Source: Nocardioides antri (lineage in GTDB: Bacteria; Actinomycetota; Actinomycetes; Propionibacteriales; Nocardioidaceae). Taken from it: 64,000 bases of DNA. Where the stretch lies: contig NZ_VUJW01000004.1 in the NCBI RefSeq assembly GCF_008373765.1, forward strand, positions 1-64,000, given 5' to 3'. Shown here piece after piece: positions 8,863 through 14,653 of this stretch. Both the position numbers and the translations under genes were made by a program. The notes beneath the pieces were generated by a model, which searched no databases, was not told the DNA's origin, and was given only the letters and a program-made list of their open reading frames with translations. The first letter of the stretch is position 1, and every line of letters begins with the position of its first letter.

Positions 8863-9035
8863 TTGTCCACAGCCGGTGGAGGAGCCGTGGCCGGCGTTGT
8901 CGCTGGTCATGCGGGGGTGCACCGTGGCGGGCAGCCCAGATTTCCCCACCTCGTCCACAGCCCTGGGGACTGTTTCCCACCGCTGTCCACGGCCATTGCG
9001 CATCGTCCACATCCTCGTCCACAGCGTTGTCCACA
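8863..9035 (+). promoter_or_regulatory. cluster of six DnaA-box-like sites
   Basis: The gap 8834-9191 between the PHP and crotonase genes holds no gene that I can support. It contains six 9-mers close to the actinobacterial DnaA box TTGTCCACA, all on the plus strand: TTGTCCACA 8863-8871, TCGTCCACA 8951-8959, CTGTCCACG 8983-8991, TCGTCCACA 9003-9011, TCGTCCACA 9015-9023 and TTGTCCACA 9027-9035. The last three are spaced exactly 12 bp apart. No dnaA or dnaN is nearby, so this is not the usual oriC setting; a titration or auxiliary DnaA locus is the best guess. A small hairpin (GGACC-GAC-GGTCC, 9179-9191) abuts the crotonase stop. Confidence 0.6.
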
Positions 9036-9191
9036 GGGCAGGTGCCCCGTGCATTGACCCGACTTCCGGGTGCTGCCTAGCGTTGCCTGCAGATGGGGCC
9101 CCCGGGTCGCCACCGCCGTTCGCAAGGGGAAGGCAAACGGCGGGAAGCGCACCGGGGGTCTCCTCATTTTTGCCGATCGGACCGACGGTCC

Positions 9192-9992
9192 TCAGCGTCC
9201 CTCGAACGCCGGCGCGCGCTTCTCCTGCGCCGCCCGGATGCCCTCCTGCAGGTCCGCGGTCGCGAGCGTGACCGGCTGCGCGAGCGCCTCCCAGTCCAGC
9301 CCGGCCTCGATGCTCGCGTGCCCGCGCTGCAGGGCGGTCTTCGTCAGCCGGCTCGCGATCGGCGCGGTGGCGGCGACCTCGGCCGCGGTCGCGAGGACCT
9401 GGTCCCGGAATCCGTCGGCGTCGATCACCCGCGACACCAGCCCGAGCCCGAGCGCCTCGTCGGCGTCGACGAGACGCCCGGTGAGGAGCAGGTCGCGGGC
9501 GGCCGCCGGGCCGACGACGTCCGGCAGCAGGTACGTCGTCGCCATCCCCGGGTGGATCCCGAGCCGCAGGAACGGCACGCCCATCCGCGCACCGCGGGCG
9601 GCGTAGCGGATGTCGCAGGCGAGCGCCACCGCAAGGCCGGCGCCGATCGCCGGGCCGTTGATCGCCGCGATGGTCGGCACCTCGAGCCGGCGGATCGACA
9701 GCCAGGCTCGGTAGAACGGGAGCATCCGCGACCGCAGGCGGTCGACGGTCGCTTCGGGCTCGCTCGCGAGCCACGACGTGTTGCCGCCCGAGCAGAACGC
9801 GCTGCCCTCCCCCGTCACCACGACGGCGCGGACCGTCGGGTCCTCGGCGAGGTGGTCGACCGCGCGCACCCAGGAGGCCGTCATCTCGTCGCTCATCGCG
9901 TTGCGCATCTCGGGGAGGTCCAGGACGAGCATCGCGACGCCGGCAGCGGGCCGTTCGAGCCGGAGATGGGTCAACCCACTGATTTCAGACAT
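9192..9992 (-). CDS. enoyl-CoA hydratase/isomerase (crotonase) family protein
   Basis: 266 residues with the crotonase fold markers: GSAFCSGGN (oxyanion-hole loop) and GPAIGAGLAVALACD followed by a GIHPGMATT segment. The family handles CoA thioesters by hydration, isomerisation or decarboxylation. The two glutamates of classical hydratases are not seen: the GGGxE position reads GAGLAV and the PEI position reads VPFLRL, so classical enoyl-CoA hydration is doubtful. The ATG at 9992 is preferred over 10001 because TAGCGT lies seven bases before it, consistent with a leaderless start. The gene stands alone. Confidence 0.85.
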   Translation of the reverse strand: MSEISGLTHLRLERPAAGVAMLVLDLPEMRNAMSDEMTASWVRAVDHLAEDPTVRAVVVTGEGSAFCSGGNTSWLASEPEATVDRLRSRMLPFYRAWLSIRRLEVPTIAAINGPAIGAGLAVALACDIRYAARGARMGVPFLRLGIHPGMATTYLLPDVVGPAAARDLLLTGRLVDADEALGLGLVSRVIDADGFRDQVLATAAEVAATAPIASRLTKTALQRGHASIEAGLDWEALAQPVTLATADLQEGIRAAQEKRAPAFEGR

Positions 9993-10131
9993 ACCGGGCA
10001 CGCTACTGCGCCCGCTCAGGGGCGTGCCGTAGGGTCAGGGAGGTTCCCGGTCGCGTGCCGCGGACCCCGGCGGGCTTCCCCTGTCCCTCCCGTCGCGACG
10101 ACCGAAGAAGAAGATGAGCAAGGAGGCCGTC

Positions 10132-10290
10132 ATGGCGGAGACGTGGAGCGGTGAGTTCTACTGCGTGAAGTGCAAGGAGAAGCGCGAGGCGACCGGTGAG
10201 GTCAGGGTCAACGACAAGGGCACGCGCATGGCCAAGGCCCAGTGCCCCGTGTGCTCGACCAACCTGAACCGGATCCTCGGCAAGGCCTGA
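10132..10290 (+). CDS. DUF5679 small zinc-ribbon-like protein
   Basis: 52 residues with two CxxC pairs (YCVKCKEK and QCPVCSTN), a pattern expected to hold one zinc ion. It matches the short actinobacterial DUF5679 family of unknown function. The ATG at 10132 has an AGGAGG ribosome site at 10121-10126, which decides it over the in-frame ATG at 10114. A strong terminator follows directly, so it is probably monocistronic. Confidence 0.85.
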   Translation: MAETWSGEFYCVKCKEKREATGEVRVNDKGTRMAKAQCPVCSTNLNRILGKA

Positions 10291-10304
10291 GCACCCCGGA
10301 CAAC

Positions 10305-10350
10305 CGCACCGGGCGGCCCACCTCACGGTGGCGCCGCCCGTGCGTTTTTT
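10305..10350 (+). terminator. rho-independent terminator after DUF5679 gene
   Basis: An inverted repeat with arms near GCACCGGGCGGC (10306-10317) and GCCGCCCGTGC (10333-10343) is followed by six T residues (10345-10350). It lies 15 bp after the stop of the DUF5679 gene. Confidence 0.75.
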
Positions 10351-10402
10351 CGGCTGTGGATGACGCCGGCGGGCCGCGGCCGGCTCGTGCCAGCCTGCTC
10401 CC

Positions 10403-11257
10403 ATGTCCGTCTCCGCTCCTCCCGCCCGGCTCCTGCTCCGGCCCGGAGCACCCGTGCTGCGACGCGACGCTACGACGCTCCAGGTCGGGCTCCACCCGCC
10501 GCTCGCCGTACGCCTTCCCGACCTGCCGGAGGTGCGTGCCCTGCTCGACGGGCTCCGCGAGGGAGCGGTCCCGGACGGGCTGACGCCGGCAGCTGAGGAG
10601 GCACTCGATCGTCTCCTGGCCGCCGGCCTCGCGTTCCCCGGCGTGCCCGAGCCGGGGGACGCACAACTGGCGGCGACGCGTGCGCAGTTCGGCGCCGACG
10701 CCGTACGACGCCTCGCCCATCGCCGGACGCACGCCATCGGGCTCCGCGCCGACGCCTGGTCGCAACCGGTCGTGCGCGACCTGGTAGCCACCGCCGGGCT
10801 GGTCGTCGACGACGCGGCGCCGTCGGTGTGGCTGGTCGTCGCCGCCGGGCCCGTGGCGCGCGAGAGCATCGACCCGCTGCTGCGGACCGGCACGCCCCAC
10901 CTCGTCGTGAGCGGCGACGCCGGCGGCCGCCGGGTGGGCCCGTTCGTCGAGCCGGGTCGCACGGCGTGCCTGCGATGCGTCGACGCCCACGAGGCCGAGG
11001 CCGACCCGCGCCGGCCGTTCCTGGTCGAGCAGGCGGCGATCACCGGCGGCGCCACCCCGCCACCGCTCGACCCGCTGCTCGACCGGCTCGCGCTGTCCTG
11101 GGCCGTGCGCGACCTCTGCCGCTACCTCGAGGGCGACGAGCCGAGCACCTGGTCGACGACGGTGGACATCGGCCCCGGGGACGTACCCCGGGTCCAGCGC
11201 CGGTTGCGGCACCCGCACTGCGGCTGCTCGTGGGACCTCCTGTCCGACCTGCCGTGA
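10403..11257 (+). CDS. orphan TOMM-type E1-like / cyclodehydratase-domain protein
   Basis: 284 residues. The N-terminal 70 residues look like a peptide-clamp region, the middle is a divergent ThiF/E1-like fold without a clear GxGxxG motif, and the C-terminus has CLRC (near residue 192) and HCGC (near residue 274), a likely zinc site. This resembles the leader-peptide-binding cyclodehydratase partner of thiazole/oxazole-modified microcin (TOMM) systems. No YcaO, oxidase or precursor peptide gene is in the window. Related orphans are, from memory, conserved near whiB7/uvrD2 in other actinobacteria, so a core function outside peptide antibiotic synthesis is possible. The start ATG at 10403 follows CAGCCT by six bases. 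Confidence 0.65.
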   Translation: MSVSAPPARLLLRPGAPVLRRDATTLQVGLHPPLAVRLPDLPEVRALLDGLREGAVPDGLTPAAEEALDRLLAAGLAFPGVPEPGDAQLAATRAQFGADAVRRLAHRRTHAIGLRADAWSQPVVRDLVATAGLVVDDAAPSVWLVVAAGPVARESIDPLLRTGTPHLVVSGDAGGRRVGPFVEPGRTACLRCVDAHEAEADPRRPFLVEQAAITGGATPPPLDPLLDRLALSWAVRDLCRYLEGDEPSTWSTTVDIGPGDVPRVQRRLRHPHCGCSWDLLSDLP

Positions 11258-11280
11258 GCCCGGTGGACGACCTGCAATGC

Positions 11281-11290
11281 TGGTATACCG
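11281..11290. promoter_or_regulatory. GntR operator upstream of gntR
   Basis: The palindrome GGTATACC (11282-11289, within TGGTATACCG) lies 33 bp before the gntR start. The same 10-mer core recurs immediately before the MFS gene. The shape T-GT-N-AC-A fits operators of FCD-type GntR regulators, so autoregulation is likely. Confidence 0.65.
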
Positions 11291-11321
11291 GAACGCCCGC
11301 CTGGAGCCCTGAGGAGAGAGC

Positions 11322-11954
11322 GTGACGGATCCGCAGCGCTTCGAGCCGGAGTCGGCCCGGGTCGCGCGACGACTGCGCGACGACATCGTCGACGGTGCCC
11401 GGGTCCCGGGGAGCCGCCTGGTCGAGCGGGAGCTCGCGGCTGAGCTCGGGGTGAGCCGGATCCCGGTCCGCGACGCGCTGCGGCAGCTCGTGGCAGAGGG
11501 GCTGGTCACCCCGCGGCCGCGCAGCTGGGCGGTCGTCCGCGAGTTCACCGCGGCAGACGTGGCCGACCTCCACGAGGTGCGCGCCGCGTTCGAGCGGTTG
11601 GCCTTCCGGCTGGCCGTCGAGCGTCGTACCCGGGAGGGGCTGCAGCGGCTGCGCGCCGCTCTGGACGACGAGCTGCGGGCCGCGGAGGCCGGAGACGGCG
11701 TCGCCGCGCGCCGGGCTGCAGCCGACTTCCACGAGGTGGTCACGTCGCTGGCCGCCAACGAGCTGCTCACCGAGCTCCAGGGCACTCTCCGCAGCCGGAT
11801 GCGCTGGCTGCTCGCCCAGCACGACGACCTGATCGGCATCGCGCGTGAGCACGAGGCGCTCTACGACGCCATCGCCGACCGGGACGCCGAGCGGGTCGAC
11901 GGGCTGGTCGAAGCCCACCTCGGGCACGGCTACACCCGGTCCCAGGACGCCTGA
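11322..11954 (+). CDS. GntR family transcriptional regulator, FCD subfamily
   Basis: 210 residues. Residues 10-75 are a winged helix-turn-helix of the GntR type (LVERELAAELGVSRIPVRDAL), and residues 85-205 are an all-helical FCD ligand domain with the metal-binding type residues Asp/His seen in ADFHEVV and GHGY. The GTG at 11322 has a GAGGAGAG ribosome site. GGTATACC palindromes precede both this gene and the downstream MFS gene, so it probably represses both; the effector is likely a small organic acid by family, but this is inference. Confidence 0.9.
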   Translation: MTDPQRFEPESARVARRLRDDIVDGARVPGSRLVERELAAELGVSRIPVRDALRQLVAEGLVTPRPRSWAVVREFTAADVADLHEVRAAFERLAFRLAVERRTREGLQRLRAALDDELRAAEAGDGVAARRAAADFHEVVTSLAANELLTELQGTLRSRMRWLLAQHDDLIGIAREHEALYDAIADRDAERVDGLVEAHLGHGYTRSQDA

Positions 11955-11989
11955 GATCGCCTCCGTCGAATAACGCGGCGAGCCTGTTT

Positions 11990-11999
11990 TGGTATACCG
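11990..11999. promoter_or_regulatory. GntR operator overlapping MFS promoter
   Basis: GGTATACC (11991-11998) sits just before the MFS gene. Its right half, TATACC, is eight bases from the GTG start at 12007 and there is no ribosome site, so the operator probably overlaps the -10 element of a leaderless transcript. A bound regulator would block RNA polymerase directly. Confidence 0.6.
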
Positions 12000-12006
12000 T
12001 TTCGCG

Positions 12007-13230
12007 GTGACCAGCCAGCTGTTGACCCGGCGGACGCCGCCTCCCGCCCGGGAGCCCGGCGTGTGGGCCGACCCCCACTTCCGGCTGCTGATCATGATGA
12101 CCGGACTCGGCTTCGCCGGGTTCGGCCTGCTGCTGCCGACGGCTCCGCTGTGGGCGGCACACGGCGGAGCGAGCGAGGCCGGCGTCGGGCTGGTCAACGC
12201 GGTCCTCATGCTCGTCACCGTCGTCACCCAGACAGCGGTCCCCCGGGCCCTGCACCGCATCGGCTGGCGGCCCACCCTGCTGGTCGGCATGGCGCTGCTC
12301 GGTGCACCCGCGCTGCTGCACCCGCTGAGCGACGACCTGACCACGGTGCTGGTGCTGTCCGGCGTGCGCGGAGTCGGCTTCGGCGTCCTCACGGTCTGCG
12401 GCGCCGCCGCCGTCGCACGGCTGGCCGCGCCGGAGCTGCGCGGCCGGGCCATCGGCGCCTACGGCCTGGCGATCGCAGCGCCCCAGCTGGTCCTGGTGCC
12501 GCTCGGGCCCTGGCTGGCCGAGCACGTCGGGTTCGGCCCGGTCCTGGCAGCCGCGGCCTGTCCGCTGCTGGCGCTGCTGCCGGCGTCCCGGCTCGGACGC
12601 CTGCTCGACGACCGGCCGGCGCCCGCCCACGCAGACGACACGCCGCACCCGAAGCCGCTGGCCGCGGTGACCTGGCCGCTGATGAGCGCCATCGTCGTGC
12701 TGCTGGTCATCACGACCGCCGGTGGCGCGCTCATCACGTTCACGCCGCAGTTCGGGATCGACCCGACCACGTCGCTGCTCAGCCTGCTCAGCCTCACCGG
12801 CGCGGCGGCCGTCGCCCGGTGGCGGCTCGGCGGCTTCGCCGACCGGTTCGGCCCCCAACCCTTCTTCGCGCCGCTGCTCCTCCTCGCCGGCGTCGGGCTG
12901 GGCGTCATCGCCTGGGCGATCAGCGACCCCGGCGCTCCGCGCGAGGTCCTGCTGCCGCTGGCGATGGCGCTCGTCGGCATCAGCTACGGCGGGCTGCAGA
13001 ACGTGACCCTGGTCGCGGCGTTCGCCGCCGTGCCGGAGCGGCAGAGCAACGCCGCGAGCGCCGCGTGGAACATCGGCTTCGACACCGGCACCGGCCTCGG
13101 GTCCCTGGCAGTCGGCGTGATCGCGGCCGGCGGGTCGTTCGGCCCCTCGGTCGCCGTCACCGCGGCCCTCTGCCTGGTGGCCGTGCCGGTCGCGCTCACC
13201 TCTCGAGGACGCGCGGCCCGTCACCAGTAG
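12007..13230 (+). CDS. MFS transporter
   Basis: 407 residues with about twelve hydrophobic helices in two halves and a central polar loop near residues 195-215 (DDRPAPAHADDTPH). This is the plan of major facilitator exporters. The GTG at 12007 is preferred to the in-frame TTG at 11989 because the latter would place the operator palindrome inside the coding region. It lies 52 bp after gntR and shares its operator, so export or uptake of the GntR effector is the likely role. The substrate is not evident. Confidence 0.85.
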   Translation: MTSQLLTRRTPPPAREPGVWADPHFRLLIMMTGLGFAGFGLLLPTAPLWAAHGGASEAGVGLVNAVLMLVTVVTQTAVPRALHRIGWRPTLLVGMALLGAPALLHPLSDDLTTVLVLSGVRGVGFGVLTVCGAAAVARLAAPELRGRAIGAYGLAIAAPQLVLVPLGPWLAEHVGFGPVLAAAACPLLALLPASRLGRLLDDRPAPAHADDTPHPKPLAAVTWPLMSAIVVLLVITTAGGALITFTPQFGIDPTTSLLSLLSLTGAAAVARWRLGGFADRFGPQPFFAPLLLLAGVGLGVIAWAISDPGAPREVLLPLAMALVGISYGGLQNVTLVAAFAAVPERQSNAASAAWNIGFDTGTGLGSLAVGVIAAGGSFGPSVAVTAALCLVAVPVALTSRGRAARHQ

Positions 13231-13250
13231 ACACCAGTAGTCACCAGTAG
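13221..13250. repeat. three tandem 10-bp repeats at convergent gene ends
   Basis: Three copies of (T/A)CACCAGTAG at 13221-13230, 13231-13240 and 13241-13250. The first holds the TAG stop of the MFS gene; the third, read on the minus strand, encodes Tyr-Trp-stop at the end of the small zinc protein. Each unit carries a stop codon on both strands. Confidence 0.8.
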
Positions 13251-13405
13251 TCGCTGTCGAGCTTTCCCTCCATCGACCGGAGGTTCTCCCGCGAGCAGGT
13301 CTCGCAGTAGCGGCGGGTGCGGCCGCGCTCGACTGACGTGCTCCAGGTCAGGGGCACGGCGTCGCCCGGGGCGACGCGGCCGCAGAAGTCACAGGTGACC
13401 GGCAC
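13241..13405 (-). CDS. small CxxC/CxxC zinc-ribbon protein, unknown function
   Basis: 54 residues with CDFC near the start and CETC near residue 38, forming a probable zinc ribbon, then a basic and acidic tail ending in Asp-Tyr-Trp. I do not recognise a named family. The GTG at 13403-13405 is supported by TAGCCT seven bases upstream (13413-13418), with no ribosome site. It ends in the 10-bp tandem repeat and converges with the MFS gene. Confidence 0.75.
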   Translation of the reverse strand: MPVTCDFCGRVAPGDAVPLTWSTSVERGRTRRYCETCSRENLRSMEGKLDSDYW

Positions 13406-13432
13406 GCCACCCAGGCTAGTCAGAAAAACAAC

Positions 13433-13471
13433 GGGGCCGGAGCACGACGGGTTGCGTCGTACTCCGGCCCC
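13433..13471. terminator. bidirectional terminator-like hairpin
   Basis: A 17-bp stem with one mismatch (left arm 13433-13449, right arm 13455-13471, loop 13450-13454) is flanked by an A-rich run at 13422-13429 and a T-rich run at 13472-13477. On the minus strand it ends the whiB7/53-residue-protein transcript with a U-rich tail. Confidence 0.8.
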
Positions 13472-13526
13472 TTCTTTGTCACCCGCGATCAGGTGCTCGG
13501 AGGAGGTCCTCCGAGGTCTGCCTCTC

Positions 13527-13688
13527 TCAGAGAGCGCGAGCAAGGGCGAGGCGAGCCTGCTGCGCTGCGCGCTCAGCCTTGCGGCTGACGCGACGGGCGC
13601 GGGCCAACTTGGCCTCGCGCAGCTGCTGCGCCTCTCCCAGGCGCGCGGCCATATGCGCGCGTGCCAGGTCTTCGTTCATGAGATTCAT
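13527..13688 (-). CDS. small basic Ala/Arg-rich helical protein downstream of whiB7
   Basis: 53 residues, strongly basic and rich in Ala, Arg and Leu, with a single amphipathic helix predicted along most of its length (KLARARRVSRKAERAAQQA). No family recognised. The ATG at 13688 has GGAG about eight bases upstream, which decides it over an in-frame ATG further 5'. It follows whiB7 by 56 bp on the same strand and a strong terminator follows it, so it may belong to the WhiB7-controlled transcript. RNA or ribosome binding would fit the composition but is only a guess. Confidence 0.65.
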   Translation of the reverse strand: MNLMNEDLARAHMAARLGEAQQLREAKLARARRVSRKAERAAQQARLALARAL

Positions 13689-13744
13689 GTCGTTGCTCCA
13701 GTTCAAGAAAATGGTCATCGGGGTTTGGCTTCAGAGGTTGGATG

Positions 13745-14059
13745 TCACGCCGCGGTGGCGTCCTTGCGGGGCCGGCCACGGGGCCGCTTGCGGGGGATCA
13801 CCACTCCCTGCAGGAAGAGCTCACCGCCCCAGACACCCCAGGGCTCACGCCTGTCGAGCGCGCCGGTGAGGCACATCTGCTGGACCGGGCAGTCCTTGCA
13901 CAAGGCCTTGGCGAACTCCACGTCGCTGGGAGACTCCGCGAACCACAGCTCCGGGTCGTTGACCCGGCACGGCAGCCGGTCGGCGTCCACCTGTGCGGCG
14001 AAGAGCTCTGCCTCGTCGTGCAGCTTGCTCAGCTTCGGCTCGAGAACACTGGTCGTCAT
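13745..14059 (-). CDS. whiB7: WhiB7-type iron-sulfur transcriptional regulator
   Basis: 104 residues. Four conserved cysteines (Cys31, Cys54, Cys57, Cys63) bind the 4Fe-4S cluster, GVWGG (residues 75-79) is the sigma-interaction turn, and RGRPRK (94-99) is an AT-hook, the combination typical of WhiB7/WblC. WhiB7 partners SigA to induce ribosome-antibiotic resistance genes. The ATG at 14059 is best spaced from the GGAGGTGA ribosome site; 14062 is an alternative. The gene sits beside uvrD2 as in mycobacteria and is preceded by a long leader with an ORF and hairpins, so attenuation control is likely. Confidence 0.9.
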   Translation of the reverse strand: MTTSVLEPKLSKLHDEAELFAAQVDADRLPCRVNDPELWFAESPSDVEFAKALCKDCPVQQMCLTGALDRREPWGVWGGELFLQGVVIPRKRPRGRPRKDATAA

Positions 14060-14129
14060 CATTCACCTCCTCGTCTCTGACCTGATCGCGTTGGTCGTTT
14101 CATCGATCCGGGTCTGCGGCTTTGCGAAT

Positions 14130-14189
14130 CCCAGAGGTTCTCTGGGAAACACAAAGGCCGCGGATCCCGGGGTTCGGGTTCCGCGGCCT
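14130..14189 (-). terminator. tandem hairpins in whiB7 leader (candidate attenuator)
   Basis: On the minus strand the first hairpin has perfect 10-bp arms (14180-14189 with 14155-14164) plus three inner pairs and is followed by the U-rich run TTTGTGTTT. The second has perfect 7-bp arms (14140-14146 with 14130-14136) and a 3-nt loop. They lie between the leader ORF stop (14218) and whiB7 (14059). The first looks like an intrinsic terminator, so it could either end the small gene or attenuate whiB7. Confidence 0.65.
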
Positions 14190-14217
14190 GGAGGCTGCCG
14201 AGCTGAGTCTTGTGGAA

Positions 14218-14484
14218 TCAGGTCGGTGGGCTCCAGGTCAATGAACCCGGGACGTAGCCGGCGGCAAACACGATGTGCTCAGTGCCGACGTGTCCCATGC
14301 CGGTGGTCGTTGCGGTCATGCGCACGCGCTTGGCCCCAATGGCCTGAGCGGCAGCACCCTGCGCGGTGCCGAAACGCACGTCGCTCCGGACGTCGAGCGT
14401 CCGGAGATCGGTGGCCGGGGTGGCGCACAGGAGCGTGAGCACAGACTTCGGCTGTACGGCGATGTTGGTCGTCATGTTCTCCAC
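14218..14484 (-). CDS. 88-residue ORF in the whiB7 leader (possible regulatory uORF)
   Basis: 88 residues, rich in Thr, Ala and Val, no recognised domain or membrane segment; GC-rich third positions support translation. The GTG at 14484 is favoured because AGGAGG ends six bases before it; the ATG at 14475 is too far from that site. It lies about 70 bp after a WhiB7-type promoter and is followed by a terminator-like hairpin and then whiB7. In mycobacteria and Streptomyces, whiB7/wblC is controlled by a leader ORF and attenuator, so ribosome stalling here may control read-through. An independent protein function cannot be excluded. Confidence 0.6.
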   Translation of the reverse strand: MENMTTNIAVQPKSVLTLLCATPATDLRTLDVRSDVRFGTAQGAAAQAIGAKRVRMTATTTGMGHVGTEHIVFAAGYVPGSLTWSPPT

Positions 14485-14561
14485 TGTGTCCACCTCCTCA
14501 GGTGCGTTGGGCGCGAGCCTTGCCAGGGCCGGATGCGCAGGTCGTTCAGTACGTGGGAGAT

Positions 14562-14598
14562 ACGCTAGCGGCGCTCCCATGTAAGGAGCAAACTATTT
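14562..14598 (-). promoter_or_regulatory. WhiB7-type autoregulated promoter
   Basis: Read on the minus strand: AAAT (14598-14595), a 3-bp gap, -35 TTGCTC (14591-14586), an 18-bp spacer, and -10 TAGCGT (14567-14562). An A/T tetramer 3-5 bp before the -35 is the known signature of WhiB7-dependent promoters. The surrounding 14583-14625 is strikingly AT-rich for this genome. The transcript would begin near 14555, giving a leader of about 495 nt before whiB7. Confidence 0.65.
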
Positions 14599-14653
14599 AA
14601 TGACTATTTCCAGGGTTTTCTTCCCTGATGGTCTGGACCACTGCCGAAAGCCC

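Noticed and set aside
8863-9035. Interpretation of the DnaA-box cluster as the chromosome origin
   Set aside because: No dnaA, dnaN, parAB or AT-rich unwinding region is nearby; neighbouring genes are not replication genes.
10351-10363. Single TGTGGATGA near 10355 as a DnaA cluster
   Set aside because: One site alone, close to a terminator, is expected by chance.
11989-12006. TTG at 11989 as MFS start
   Set aside because: It would put the operator palindrome inside the coding sequence; GTG 12007 fits the domain start.
13221-13250. Short tandem repeat as a CRISPR array
   Set aside because: Units are 10 bp without spacers and no cas gene is present.
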